A stretch of 64,000 nucleotides of DNA from Pseudomonas sp. ANT_H4 (GCF_008369295.1 NZ_VOBG01000003.1:1-64000); one strand, 5' to 3'. Positions 34,458 through 42,329 are shown, counted from the stretch's first letter. Numbers and translations are program-made. Notes: a model not told the origin generated them from the sequence alone.

Positions 34458-35325
34458 GGGCGAGTTTCCAGTTGGCGAGGTCGTTGAAGTCGGTGAGGTC
34501 ATCGGGAGCGCCTTCCGGCCACTCAGGGAAAGCCACTTGGCCACCCACCGCCGCCGCCGCTGCGTTTGCCGCTGCGCGCCCCGGGTTGCCATCGGTGAGC
34601 CGGTCGTCGTCGCCGGCGATGACGATTGGCTGGCCCGGGTAGCGAGCGCGTAGGCTCATCGCCGCCGGGATCAGGTTGCCCGCGTTCATGGCAGCGGCAA
34701 CGACATAGCCGCCGTGCTGGTGGAGGCTGGCGGCTGTCGCCCACCCTTCGCAGATGCAAAGCACAGAACCTGGCTCGATGATGCCCAGCGGCGAATAGGC
34801 GCCCTTGATCCGTCCGCCGAACAGGAAGCGCTTGTCGCCGTCCGGGGCAATTCGTTGCAGGTTGACCAAGCGCCCATCCAGGTAGAGCGGGATCAGCAGG
34901 TCAGTGCCACGCTGGCGCAGGCCGTAGGAGCGAACTGCCTTGGCTACCAGATACGGGTGGTCGGGTGAGGCGCGGCGCGCATTGCGCCACCAGTGGTTAG
35001 CCTTCTCGGCGGCCTGCTGCTGGCGCCGGTGTTGCTCGGCTTCGCGCTGGCGCCGGGCCTGGTCAACTCGCTCGCGGATCTGGGCCGCTTCGCGGGCGTC
35101 CACCGGTTCGCGACTACACCAAGTACTGGTGCCACCGGCCTTCCAGCTACCGAACGCGCCGGACGCGATACCGTCAGCAAACAACGTGTACCAGCCATTG
35201 AACGAGCCGGCCTTGTCGCCAGGGACGTGGAAGCGGTGAATGATTCCGTCTTCCACGGGTAGCCAGTCGAGCGGGCCATAGACGGCCTGGAGCGCATCAC
35301 GGAATAGGATCGTCACGTCTGTCAT
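34444..35325 (-). CDS. Toprim-domain DNA primase
   Basis: The protein has 293 residues. A short N-terminal part (FHVPGDKAGSFNGWYTLFAD, GAFGSWKAGGTSTWC) resembles the degenerate zinc/primase entry domain of phage primases. A basic coiled region follows (near 75-105). The Toprim fold has the catalytic glutamate in LCICEGWATAASL (near residue 190) and IVIAGDDDRLTDGNPG (near 235). It overlaps the upstream gene as ATGA and the helicase gene by 14 bp. Confidence 0.88.
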   Translation of the reverse strand: MTDVTILFRDALQAVYGPLDWLPVEDGIIHRFHVPGDKAGSFNGWYTLFADGIASGAFGSWKAGGTSTWCSREPVDAREAAQIRERVDQARRQREAEQHRRQQQAAEKANHWWRNARRASPDHPYLVAKAVRSYGLRQRGTDLLIPLYLDGRLVNLQRIAPDGDKRFLFGGRIKGAYSPLGIIEPGSVLCICEGWATAASLHQHGGYVVAAAMNAGNLIPAAMSLRARYPGQPIVIAGDDDRLTDGNPGRAAANAAAAAVGGQVAFPEWPEGAPDDLTDFNDLANWKLAHVQA

Positions 35326-35549
35326 GCGGCCCCCTTCGGCGGGGTAAACCGCTTGGCCAAGTTCTCCAGTTTCTGAGTCAGGCGCTCCAGCTCATCGCAG
35401 TGGCGGCCTTGGTCGCCTTCCGAGATACGCAGCTCCAGGAAGCCGACCAGGGTTTCCACCAGCAACACATAGCTGGCGCTGTCGATGTGGGCGCCAGCAG
35501 TGGGTGGGCCGCCACTGCCCTTGGGTTTGATTGGGGTCACGTTACCCAT
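35322..35549 (-). CDS. Small hypothetical protein, 75 residues
   Basis: The start MGNVTPIKPKGSGGPPTAG is followed by a helical segment (ASYVLLVETLVGFLELRISE, LERLTQKLENLAKRF). It overlaps the upstream gene by 8 bp and the primase gene as ATGA. No domain is recognised. Confidence 0.6.
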   Translation of the reverse strand: MGNVTPIKPKGSGGPPTAGAHIDSASYVLLVETLVGFLELRISEGDQGRHCDELERLTQKLENLAKRFTPPKGAA

Positions 35550-36003
35550 GAGTCACCCCCTCGGCGCTCGAATAACCGACCCAGGCGGCGCCGTCGAAGC
35601 GTTGCAGGCGCACGTCGGCCAGCGGCACGTCGCCAGCAATGGCAAACCAGTTGATGGGTGAGGCACCACGCTTGCGTCCCACAGATTCCAGCTTGCGGCG
35701 GGTGGTGCTGGTGATACCTGCGTACTTGCAGGCATCCACCCAACTCATCAGGCGCGCGTCGTCGGCAGGAAGGGAAAACCGGGCACAGCCAAACTCGGCC
35801 AGTTGCTCTGCAAAGGTCAGCAAGCGCGGACCATCCGCCCCCATGACCATCTTGGTCGCGGTGCCCTCCCAGCGTTGTGCCTTGGAAAACCACACTAGCG
35901 GAGGCTCATGCTCGGCACCGGCGTTGTTTGGGCGAAGCGATCCAGACGTGAGGATCAGCGGCAGATGATGATGTTCGGTCGTGTAGTGGTGAACCATGAT
36001 CAC
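35542..36003 (-). CDS. Unknown protein with HYT motif at the N-terminus
   Basis: The protein has 153 residues. It starts MIMVHHYTTEHHHLPLILTS, then GSLRPNN and PPLVWFSKAQRWEGTATKM. A HYT near the start, an LILTSGSL step and a VWFS strand recall the layout of ADP-ribosyltransferase-like folds (DarT/KptA-type). I have no alignment to prove it. A small enzyme in a satellite operon could act in host takeover or defence. Starts and stops overlap its neighbours (ATGA upstream). Confidence 0.5.
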   Translation of the reverse strand: MIMVHHYTTEHHHLPLILTSGSLRPNNAGAEHEPPLVWFSKAQRWEGTATKMVMGADGPRLLTFAEQLAEFGCARFSLPADDARLMSWVDACKYAGITSTTRRKLESVGRKRGASPINWFAIAGDVPLADVRLQRFDGAAWVGYSSAEGVTHG

Positions 36004-36284
36004 TGGCCACCTCCTTGGCGATCAGCGCCAGCAAAGGCCCGACAAACTTGACCGTTGTTCACTCCGTGCCAGTGGGTAATGTCGTCAATTGCTTCAACCA
36101 GGCAGGCCGTCACCTGAGCATCCGCGCTTCGCATAACGACACGCCCGCACTCGGCGTCAGCCTCTGTTAAGAACGGCCCCAGCAGTGCCTTTGGCACTTT
36201 TGGATGAGTCACGTAAAACAGCTCGGCGGCTTTCTTCAGGCAAGCCGATCCCGTCGACGCAGATGCGCCGTTTTGAATTTTCAT
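36000..36284 (-). CDS. Small hypothetical protein, 94 residues
   Basis: It begins MKIQNGASASTGSACLKKAA and contains ALLGPFLTEADAECGRVVMR. It ends with a glycine-rich tail (AGADRQGGGQ). It starts 10 bp after the preceding 41-residue gene, with AGGTTAATT upstream as a ribosome binding site. The function is unknown. Confidence 0.6.
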   Translation of the reverse strand: MKIQNGASASTGSACLKKAAELFYVTHPKVPKALLGPFLTEADAECGRVVMRSADAQVTACLVEAIDDITHWHGVNNGQVCRAFAGADRQGGGQ

Positions 36285-36294
36285 AATTAACCTC

Positions 36295-36420
36295 TTAGGT
36301 CAGGGCGCCGGTACGATGCTTGGGTGACTTGGCCGTCGTTTCGGGCTCATCAATATCAAGGTGGACGATCCCTTGCTCCGACATGAGGGCACCGCCGTCT
36401 TGGAATTTGGCGATGGTCAT
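36295..36420 (-). CDS. Very small protein, 41 residues
   Basis: ATG 36420 overlaps the stop of the upstream gene as ATGA and the frame ends TAA at 36295. The product is MTIAKFQDGGALMSEQGIVH, then LDIDEPETTAKSPKH and RTGALT. It fills the gap between two coupled genes, which supports it as real. The function is unknown. Confidence 0.55.
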   Translation of the reverse strand: MTIAKFQDGGALMSEQGIVHLDIDEPETTAKSPKHRTGALT

Positions 36421-36920
36421 GGTTTCACCTTCGATTCAATCGAGGCCATAAAGGCCGCGTCAGTTCTTACCAGGCCTTCATTCGCCTGTTGGACGAAGGA
36501 CCGCTCAGGGATAGCGTCGAGAGTCGAGCCGAGGCGCTCAGCGGCAGCCTTAATCCAACTGCAAATTTCATTCATGAAGCCGGTGCGCTGGCCTTGTAAC
36601 GACGCAGCCTCGTCTTCGGTTGAGGGCTTCTTCGCGTCCATCGCCACGAGTATCGAACTGAGAATTCCCGATGCGTTGTGGATTTCGTCGCTGCGGTGAT
36701 CCCTGACGTACTTGAGATACACCAAAGCCATTGCGCGACCGGCGTCAATACCGCCGAAGTGGCCGCCCAACATTGGCACATCCCAGAAGGATTGCCGCCC
36801 ATGGTCCTTACCAACGAAAGGCAGCCGATCCCATGCCCACTTACCTTCCGGCTTCGACCGAAGGCCGATCTGCTTACTTTTGGGCAGTGGGCGCCTTGAT
36901 TTCGGGATAGAGGTCTTCAT
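36417..36920 (-). CDS. Hypothetical protein, 167 residues
   Basis: It has a basic N-terminus (MKTSIPKSRRPLPKSKQIGL) and then a soluble helical part (GIDAGRAMALVYLKYVRDHR, FMNEICSWIKAAAERLGSTL). No domain is recognised. It is coupled by ATGA on both sides. Confidence 0.6.
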   Translation of the reverse strand: MKTSIPKSRRPLPKSKQIGLRSKPEGKWAWDRLPFVGKDHGRQSFWDVPMLGGHFGGIDAGRAMALVYLKYVRDHRSDEIHNASGILSSILVAMDAKKPSTEDEAASLQGQRTGFMNEICSWIKAAAERLGSTLDAIPERSFVQQANEGLVRTDAAFMASIESKVKP

Positions 36921-37153
36921 GCTGGTGTGCCTCCCAACAAGTCAACCAACTCAATCAGCTCGTGCTGGGCCTGGTCAGAAAGGAGGTGGACCGCCTCATG
37001 GATGCTCATCTCGTTTTCAGCATCAAGCTGGGCTGGCGCATGACCTGTTGCCTCGGTCTTAAAGCAGTCGTTATCCATGAGGATGACTGCAAGGCCGCGA
37101 ATGACGCGCAGGTGGGCATCGATGTTGTTGTAGAGCTCGCGAGAACGAGTCAT
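36917..37153 (-). CDS. Small hypothetical protein, 78 residues
   Basis: The start MTRSRELYNNIDAHLRVIRG at 37153 is preferred because it overlaps the upstream stop as ATGA; the frame 19 codons longer has no such support. It is helical (IHEAVHLLSDQAQHELIELV). It belongs to the family of small helical proteins in this operon. The function is unknown. Confidence 0.6.
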   Translation of the reverse strand: MTRSRELYNNIDAHLRVIRGLAVILMDNDCFKTEATGHAPAQLDAENEMSIHEAVHLLSDQAQHELIELVDLLGGTPA

Positions 37154-37440
37154 GGCTTCACCTCCGAATCCCGCGCCACGTTTTCGGATTGCGCGTTCTG
37201 TGACGCGCACCCACTGAGAGCCTTGCCGATCGCCTCAAAATCTCCGCTGGCGGTGTTGGCACCATCAGCAGCCAGGTTCCACGCAATGTCCACCAGGTTG
37301 CGGACGTGCTGGCTCGTGCCATTGTCTGCCAGTGCGGCATACGGCAGGGATTCAAGCTTGCCCAGAACGACCTGTGCGCTGCCTAGATCCTCAAGAGCGT
37401 CGTGGGCGATTTCTTGGATGGTGCGGACGGGATTGTTCAT
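37150..37440 (-). CDS. Small hypothetical protein, 96 residues
   Basis: ATG 37440 (MNNPVRTIQEIAHDALEDLG) overlaps the upstream stop as ATGA. The protein is helical with SAQVVLGKLESLPYAALADN and LVDIAWNLAADGANTAS. It resembles other small DUF-type helical proteins of Pseudomonas prophages in style. The function is unknown. Confidence 0.6.
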   Translation of the reverse strand: MNNPVRTIQEIAHDALEDLGSAQVVLGKLESLPYAALADNGTSQHVRNLVDIAWNLAADGANTASGDFEAIGKALSGCASQNAQSENVARDSEVKP

Positions 37441-37652
37441 TGCGCACCACCAAGCAATATTGCGCACAGTTTGATCTCGGACCGCAGAGAGTGAACGCGG
37501 CCGGTGAGTGGATGGCCCGCAGACTTCATCAGTGGAACAACTTCATGGATCAAGATGCTTTCCAGTTGGACGGCAAGACCTACCAGGTCGCGAAACAGTT
37601 GTTCACGGCTGGTGCCGACTTCTGGCTGGATCAAATCAGTGGACGTATTCAT
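37437..37652 (-). CDS. Small hypothetical protein, 71 residues
   Basis: It begins MNTSTDLIQPEVGTSREQLF and is helical throughout (LVGLAVQLESILIHEVVPLM, VHSLRSEIKLCAILLGG). It is coupled by ATGA on both sides. The function is unknown. Confidence 0.6.
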   Translation of the reverse strand: MNTSTDLIQPEVGTSREQLFRDLVGLAVQLESILIHEVVPLMKSAGHPLTGRVHSLRSEIKLCAILLGGAQ

Positions 37653-38131
37653 TGCGTACCCCCGACAGACTCAAGGGAGCGGGCAATGGTCATGTGGTGC
37701 GAATAACGCTTGAGGCGGGTTGCGAGGCTGGAGTTTGCGCGGAGGGCGCTCAGGGCCATGCGGCGGTGAGCAAATGCGCGGAGCGCGGACGGATTTAGGG
37801 CTGGCATGGGTGTAGCTCCTTTTGCTGAGGAGCTGCCACGGTTCGCCGTCAAACGAATTAGGGTGGCAGCTGTGCGTGGGTTGACGGACCGGGGCAAAAG
37901 GAACCCGGCAGACCCGAAGGTCTCCCACGCACAGCCACCATAAACTTGATGTGCGGGCACAAAAAAAGCGCCTGCAATCGTGATGGGGGCGCCTGTGCGC
38001 CTTTTGCTAATCGGGCCGTCAAACCCAGCCACGGATTTTGCCATGACTTGGGGCGAACCATACCGATCACTTCCGGCGCGTGCAACCAAAGTTATCGACC
38101 GTTCATCGCCGATCATGAGCATAGCCGTCAT
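37649..38131 (-). CDS. Ash-like phage protein (tentative)
   Basis: The protein has 160 residues. VMAKSVAGFDGPISKRRTG, then AFFVPAHQVYGGCAWETFGS and SVNPRTAATLIRLTANRGSS, recall the Ash family found in P4-like satellites and prophages. A basic C-terminal segment follows (ALRAFAHRRMALSALRANSS). The overlap with Rha (29 bp) and the ATGA to the next gene support a real gene. The family assignment is from memory of the motif pattern and is tentative. Confidence 0.45.
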   Translation of the reverse strand: MTAMLMIGDERSITLVARAGSDRYGSPQVMAKSVAGFDGPISKRRTGAPITIAGAFFVPAHQVYGGCAWETFGSAGFLLPRSVNPRTAATLIRLTANRGSSSAKGATPMPALNPSALRAFAHRRMALSALRANSSLATRLKRYSHHMTIARSLESVGGTQ

Positions 38132-38600
38132 GGCGTGCGTCCTCCATACCGAGCGGCAGCTTCAGTTGCTCCCTCAAATGGGCGACGTGTGCGTACACGC
38201 CCGGCTTGTCATAGCGCCAGTGAGCCAGCCGGCGACCACTGTTGCTGGCTTCCATCTTGCGAGCCTCCAGCGTCTGGCAGGCGTGCCCATAACGCGCTTC
38301 GCGGAAGGCCATGATTAGATCGGCCTTAAGCTCCACGACGCGATCAGTGTTGCGAGATAGGGACAGTAGGAAATAGCACTGATCCTCGTTGAGCAGCGCA
38401 AACCGTTCCGGCCTGCCGCCAGCAGTACCGGCACCCGGTTTCTCCGTTTCAAACGGAACAACCCCAAACCGCTCAAACTTGCCGATGTATCGCTCGATCA
38501 GACCAAGCGTGTTCTTGGCTTTAACGCCCAGTTGTTCGGCCAGTACGCGGCTGTCGGCGCGGGCCTCGCCTTTGGATCGGATCAGGACGATAGCGTTCAT
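38103..38600 (-). CDS. Rha-family phage regulatory protein
   Basis: The start ATG 38600 overlaps the upstream stop as ATGA. The protein has 165 residues. SRVLAEQLGVKAKNTLGLIE followed by RYIGKFERFGVVPF and RFALLNEDQCYFLLSLSRNT are the signature of the Rha family, first described in phi80 and related phages. Rha proteins affect phage growth in particular hosts and are predicted DNA-binding regulators. In this element it lies early in the operon. Confidence 0.75.
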   Translation of the reverse strand: MNAIVLIRSKGEARADSRVLAEQLGVKAKNTLGLIERYIGKFERFGVVPFETEKPGAGTAGGRPERFALLNEDQCYFLLSLSRNTDRVVELKADLIMAFREARYGHACQTLEARKMEASNSGRRLAHWRYDKPGVYAHVAHLREQLKLPLGMEDARHDGYAHDRR

Positions 38601-38962
38601 GCCGCCACCTTCTGGCGTTGCTTCAAGGGCTTGCACAGCATCAGCAGCACGTTGCGGGCGCGGCGACGTTCGCTGGCTGGCAGGGTGTAGCGCGTCACGG
38701 TGCAAGGTTCGCCCCAGTGGTTCGGCACACGCTCGAGCTGGCGCTGAAATTTCAGTCCGTAACCGTTCGCCAAGCTGCTGATGGTCGAATGTAGGCAGTG
38801 GTCGCCGAGGCGCTCGGCTTCAAACCGGATCAGGCTGCCGTCATACAGCATGTGCTCCAGCACGCGAGCGATCTTGCTTGGCGCCTTGCTGGCGGGAGCG
38901 GGGGTGGTAATATCGCCTTGCGATGGGCTGGTCTGCTGGTAAAGAGGCTGGCTCTTTTTCAT
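38597..38962 (-). CDS. Winged-helix protein of phage type
   Basis: The protein has 121 residues. After a polar N-terminus (MKKSQPLYQQTSPSQGDITT) it has SKIARVLEHMLYDGSLIRFE, AERLGDHCLHSTISSL and ANGYGLKFQRQLERVPNHWG. This helix-turn-helix with a DHCLHST step is common in Pseudomonas phage and satellite small proteins. It follows the AlpA gene with no gap and overlaps Rha as ATGA. It is probably a regulator. Confidence 0.6.
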   Translation of the reverse strand: MKKSQPLYQQTSPSQGDITTPAPASKAPSKIARVLEHMLYDGSLIRFEAERLGDHCLHSTISSLANGYGLKFQRQLERVPNHWGEPCTVTRYTLPASERRRARNVLLMLCKPLKQRQKVAA

Positions 38963-39223
38963 TTAGGCCACCTCGCGGCTTTCGGCGATGCGGTCGTTCA
39001 TCCAACTGTAAATTTCAGCCTCAACCCACACAACGCACTTCGGCCCCAGCATTACTTGCTTCGGGAAGTTGTCGGCGGCGATACGGCGGTAGATCTCGGT
39101 ACAGGAAAGGCCGGTGATGCCCTCCACGGCCTGGCGCTTGATAAAACGAATTGGCGGATTATCGCCGTGGGCAAGTACGGCTTGCTTGGCTGGTGTAGGG
39201 ATGTGATGGGTAATGGCTGTCAT
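38963..39223 (-). CDS. AlpA-family DNA-binding protein
   Basis: The protein has 86 residues. GITGLSCTEIYRRIAADNFP, then KQVMLGPKCVVWVEAEIYSW and MNDRIAESRE, match AlpA (PF05930): HTH, wing and the WxExEIxxW-like segment. In P4-like elements AlpA/Vis proteins direct excision and control the integrase and operon. It is the first gene of the long minus-strand operon. Confidence 0.85.
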   Translation of the reverse strand: MTAITHHIPTPAKQAVLAHGDNPPIRFIKRQAVEGITGLSCTEIYRRIAADNFPKQVMLGPKCVVWVEAEIYSWMNDRIAESREVA

Positions 39224-39348
39224 CGTCTAATCGCTCCAGGGCGGTTTGGGTAATCGACGATGAAAAGGTTGGCAGGGAGTGTGCGCAGTTAAAATTGCTG
39301 AGCGGCGCCGGATATTCTGTTAACCGGTCGGATGTGTGATTTATTCTT

Positions 39349-40305
39349 TTATTTTTCTTTACGAGGACGACCAGGCCGCTTTGCAAACTCCGGGGCAGAA
39401 CTTGAAATCCACCTGGCTAGCGCCGCATCATTCTTTGGCAAATTCCAATCGGGTTCCGAGTCAGCGAGTCGCCTAATAACGTTAACCATATCCGTGGTTC
39501 TATGCTTGGCGTAGTCGGCATGCCGCCATAGTGATGTAGCTCGCTCCTTTACCTGTGCCTGGCACGCCCTGGCTTTTTCGTTTCGCATCTCCACATTGGA
39601 TAGCTTTCTGGGCTTACTGTCTGGCTTCCTGGTCGCGATCGACGCTGTAGGTAGCTGCGTGCTGGACCGCTCTTTGCGTAGCTGGTCGTTCTCGCGTGTG
39701 AGCATTTTTATCGCTTTTTCGGACGCGTCGACTGTAGCCGCAATGGATTTTTCCCTCGCAGTAGACGCCTCCAATTGGATTCGTAGGCGCTCAATTTCGG
39801 CGTCTCGCTCGTCGTCTGGACGTATTACCAAGCTCCGCTCTATGCGGATATTTAGTTTGCGAAGTTCGGCGCGTGCGGCTTTCGGGTCTTGGTCCACCAG
39901 CGGTTGAATGATCGGGGTTACAGTTGCGCCATGTGAGGCATAGGACCGTAGCTCTATCTCTCGCACCACCTCAGGCTGGCGTGCGGCGTGCTCGCGCTGT
40001 TTAAGTAGCCATTCGCGATTGACAGCGACGTGCGACGACTCAATAACCCCAACCTCGGTCTCGATAAGAACCGAAACGAGCCTAGTCACAGCTGTATTCA
40101 GATATGAGCCAAGCTGCCCATAAGTGATGGCGAAGCCTGGAATGCTATCTCCGTATTTTGATCCAGTGATGGTTTCGCGGTTGAACTCGGCGTGCGGGTC
40201 TACCGAGTTAATGGCCTTCGCGATGGCCTTTAACACTTCTGGGTGGTCGCGCTTTAGCGAGACTATGGCGCGTTCAAGCGGTATGTACTCTCCGGGTTGA
40301 AGCAT
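39349..40305 (-). CDS. Unknown coiled-coil protein next to the integrase, 318 residues
   Basis: I do not recognise it. The N-terminal 120 residues are globular (YIPLERAIVSLKRDHPEVLK). Residues about 165-225 form a coiled coil (DAEIERLRIQLEASTAREKS, ATVDASEKAIKMLTRENDQL). The C-terminus is basic and ends FAKRPGRPRKEK, which suggests nucleic-acid binding. It lies between integrase and AlpA on the same strand. A regulator or a defence/immunity gene of the element is possible. Confidence 0.6.
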   Translation of the reverse strand: MLQPGEYIPLERAIVSLKRDHPEVLKAIAKAINSVDPHAEFNRETITGSKYGDSIPGFAITYGQLGSYLNTAVTRLVSVLIETEVGVIESSHVAVNREWLLKQREHAARQPEVVREIELRSYASHGATVTPIIQPLVDQDPKAARAELRKLNIRIERSLVIRPDDERDAEIERLRIQLEASTAREKSIAATVDASEKAIKMLTRENDQLRKERSSTQLPTASIATRKPDSKPRKLSNVEMRNEKARACQAQVKERATSLWRHADYAKHRTTDMVNVIRRLADSEPDWNLPKNDAALARWISSSAPEFAKRPGRPRKEK

Positions 40306-40463
40306 TCACTTGCCCTGTCCGCGCACTTTTGGGTTTGGCCAGACGATTGGCCGCCTGTACTTGAGCAGTGGCTAGATACTCATTGCTGTATGAATATCCA
40401 GCGACTGCCATATGTTACCAGCAGGAACCAGATTTACCCAAGTCCGTCTTGTGTGGATAAGTT

Positions 40464-41669
40464 TTAAGCGGGCCGCCTGATGCTCACCACGTTAGCTCCT
40501 GCGCATAGCGCATCTATCGAGTCAGCCCAGGCTTGCATCATTTCCCGGCGCTGCTCGACATAAGCTGCGTGGTTGTAGGTGCCGCGAATTTCGTCGGTAT
40601 CACCGTGGGCGAGCTGGCGCTCTATCCAATCCTTGTTGTATCCCCGCCCGTTGAGTTCAGTACTCAGCAAGTGGCGGAACCCGTGGCCGGTCTGACGTCC
40701 TTCGTAGCCCATGTGGCGAAGCGCTTTGTTAACGGTGTTTTCGCTCATGGGGCGCTGAGGGTTGGCGCCAGCGAAAACGAGCTCATACCGCCCAGTGATC
40801 TCTTGGAGCTGGCGCAGGATTGCAACAGCCTGACGGGGCAGCGGGACAACGTGAGGGCGGCGGGCTTTCATGCGTTCGGCTGGAATTGTCCAGGTTGCGC
40901 GCTCCAAGTCGAACTCTGCCCAGGGGGCTTGGCGAAGCTCGCCCGGTCGAACGGCCGTTAGCGTCAGCAGGCGGATGGCGTGCCGGGTAAGCGAATGGAT
41001 ATTCGCAGCTTCGCTCTTGGCCAACATTTCAGGGAGCTCAGCAAAGGTGACGTGCGGATGATGGCGGGCAGCTTTCGGTGGTGCTGCTACCACGCTCAGA
41101 TCCGTAGCTGGGTTGGCGTCAACGACGCCCTTGGCCAGCCCGTACCGAAATATCTGGTGTAGCCATTGACGGATCTTGCCAGCGGCATTGAGCGTGCCTC
41201 TTGCCTCTACCTTACGCACCAGCTCTACCAGATCGGGCCGGGTGATCGCTTTTACAGGGCGAGAACCAATACCTGGAACCAAATCATTCTCCAGGTACAG
41301 CTTGGCCTTGTAGGTGGTGCTGTCGGCCCAGCGAGGCGCGTTGTAGGCGAACCACTCCCGCGCCAGCGTTTCGAAGGTCAGTCCATCGACCTTCTGTGCT
41401 TGTTTGGCGGTTTTCTTCTGCTCTCCGGGGTCGGTGCCTTCAATCAGTAGCTGGCGTGCCCCATCGCGAAGTTGACGAGCTTTCAGCAGGGTGACCGATG
41501 GGTATGCGCCAAGCGCCAGCATCTTTGCGCCGCCGTTGAAGCGGTACCGATAGCGCCACAGCTTGGAGCCGGTCGGGGTCACTTCTAGGCATAGGCCGTT
41601 GGCGTCGGTCAGCCGATACAGCTTGTCCCTCGGCTTGGCAGTACGGATGGTGGTATCTGAGAGTGGCAC
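40464..41669 (-). CDS. int: Tyrosine recombinase, integrase of the tRNA-Phe element
   Basis: The protein has 401 residues. The N-terminal DUF4102 arm-binding domain (YRLTDANGLCLEVTPTGSKL) is followed by a core-binding domain (about 95-195) and the catalytic domain. Catalytic residues are visible: Arg241 in LTAVRPGELR, Lys268 in ERMKARRPH, His329/Arg332 in GHGFRH, His355 in RQLAHGD and Tyr365 in TYNHAAY (or Tyr370). It is a P4-type integrase. It ends 140 bp before the next gene and starts about 210 bp from the tRNA-Phe 3' end. Confidence 0.93.
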   Translation of the reverse strand: MPLSDTTIRTAKPRDKLYRLTDANGLCLEVTPTGSKLWRYRYRFNGGAKMLALGAYPSVTLLKARQLRDGARQLLIEGTDPGEQKKTAKQAQKVDGLTFETLAREWFAYNAPRWADSTTYKAKLYLENDLVPGIGSRPVKAITRPDLVELVRKVEARGTLNAAGKIRQWLHQIFRYGLAKGVVDANPATDLSVVAAPPKAARHHPHVTFAELPEMLAKSEAANIHSLTRHAIRLLTLTAVRPGELRQAPWAEFDLERATWTIPAERMKARRPHVVPLPRQAVAILRQLQEITGRYELVFAGANPQRPMSENTVNKALRHMGYEGRQTGHGFRHLLSTELNGRGYNKDWIERQLAHGDTDEIRGTYNHAAYVEQRREMMQAWADSIDALCAGANVVSIRRPA

Positions 41670-41716
41670 GCAGCCTCCTTGCAGGCCGCACCAGGCGGGC
41701 GTATTGCCGTCCTAGT

Positions 41717-41764
41717 GTGAGTAGATTTCTAGACCGAACTGGATCTACTCACGAATCTACTCAC
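41717..41764. repeat. Integrase arm-type sites, right end
   Basis: ATCTACTCAC is repeated at 41743 and 41755, and its reverse complement GTGAGTAGAT is at 41717. They lie between the integrase start and the attR core. The same word is doubled at the left end (25140-25160), as expected for arms of the original attP. Confidence 0.65.
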
Positions 41765-41807
41765 ATATGTTTGGGCTTACAAGGGAACGGTTGGGAACCG
41801 TAGAAAG

Positions 41808-41832
41808 CAAAAAACCCGCACTAGGCGGGTTT
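41808..41832 (-). terminator. Terminator of tRNA-Phe
   Basis: On the minus strand AAACCCGC, loop CTAGT, GCGGGTTTTTTG forms a hairpin with T-run downstream of the tRNA. An identical copy lies at 24996-25020 inside attL. Confidence 0.75.
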
Positions 41833-41901
41833 CTTGGGTGCTTTCAGGTGTGCTTGGCATCACCTGAAAACTAAAGGTGGTGCCCAGAGACGGAATCGAA
41901 C
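41808..41901. repeat. attR of the tRNA-Phe element (94-bp direct repeat)
   Basis: Right copy of the repeat also seen at 24996-25089. It overlaps the 3' end of the intact tRNA-Phe gene (41878-41901) and extends through its terminator. The distance between repeat starts is 16,812 bp, the size of the integrated element. Confidence 0.9.
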
Positions 41902-41953
41902 CGCCGACACGGGGATTTTCAATCCCCTGCTCTACCGACTGAGCTATCTGGGC
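41878..41953 (-). tRNA. tRNA-Phe(GAA)
   Basis: The 76-nt minus-strand sequence starts GCCCAGATAGCTCAGTCGG and ends GGGCACCA with encoded CCA. The anticodon loop is TTGAAAA between GGGGA and TCCCC, so the anticodon is GAA. The T-loop is GTTCGATTCC. It is intact and is the integration target of the element. Confidence 0.96.
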
Positions 41954-42056
41954 AACGGGGCGCATTAAACTGGTTTTTCAGGGGGTCGTCAAGCAAGTTT
42001 TCAAAAAATATTTAATTATTACCGTCGCTTACGGGCCAACCCCCCATTTTGATCAC

Positions 42057-42329
42057 TTATTCAGCAGGTGGTACGTAGCCGTCGGCCTTGGCGTAATCCT
42101 CGCCGGAAAAGAACTTGTCCATCTCGCCCTGAAGGTATTTGCGGTCTTCGGCGTTCATCATGTTCAGGCGTTTTTCGTTGATCAGCAGGGTCTGGTGCTT
42201 TTGCCAGTCGGCCCAGGCTTTGGCGGAGACGTGATCGTAGATGTCCTGGCCCTTGGCGCCGGGGAACGGGGCGCGTTCCAGGGCGGGCAGTTCTTCGTGG
42301 TACTTGCGGCAGATGATGGTGCGGGTCAT
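42057..42329 (-). CDS. yggX: Fe(2+)-trafficking protein YggX
   Basis: The protein has 90 residues. [20 protein letters not shown] and [20 protein letters not shown] are the invariant YggX N-terminus, with Cys7 conserved. It protects iron-sulfur clusters from oxidative damage. It overlaps mutY by ATGA, the conserved arrangement; MutY itself needs a 4Fe-4S cluster. Confidence 0.95.
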   Translation of the reverse strand: MTRTIICRKYHEELPALERAPFPGAKGQDIYDHVSAKAWADWQKHQTLLINEKRLNMMNAEDRKYLQGEMDKFFSGEDYAKADGYVPPAE

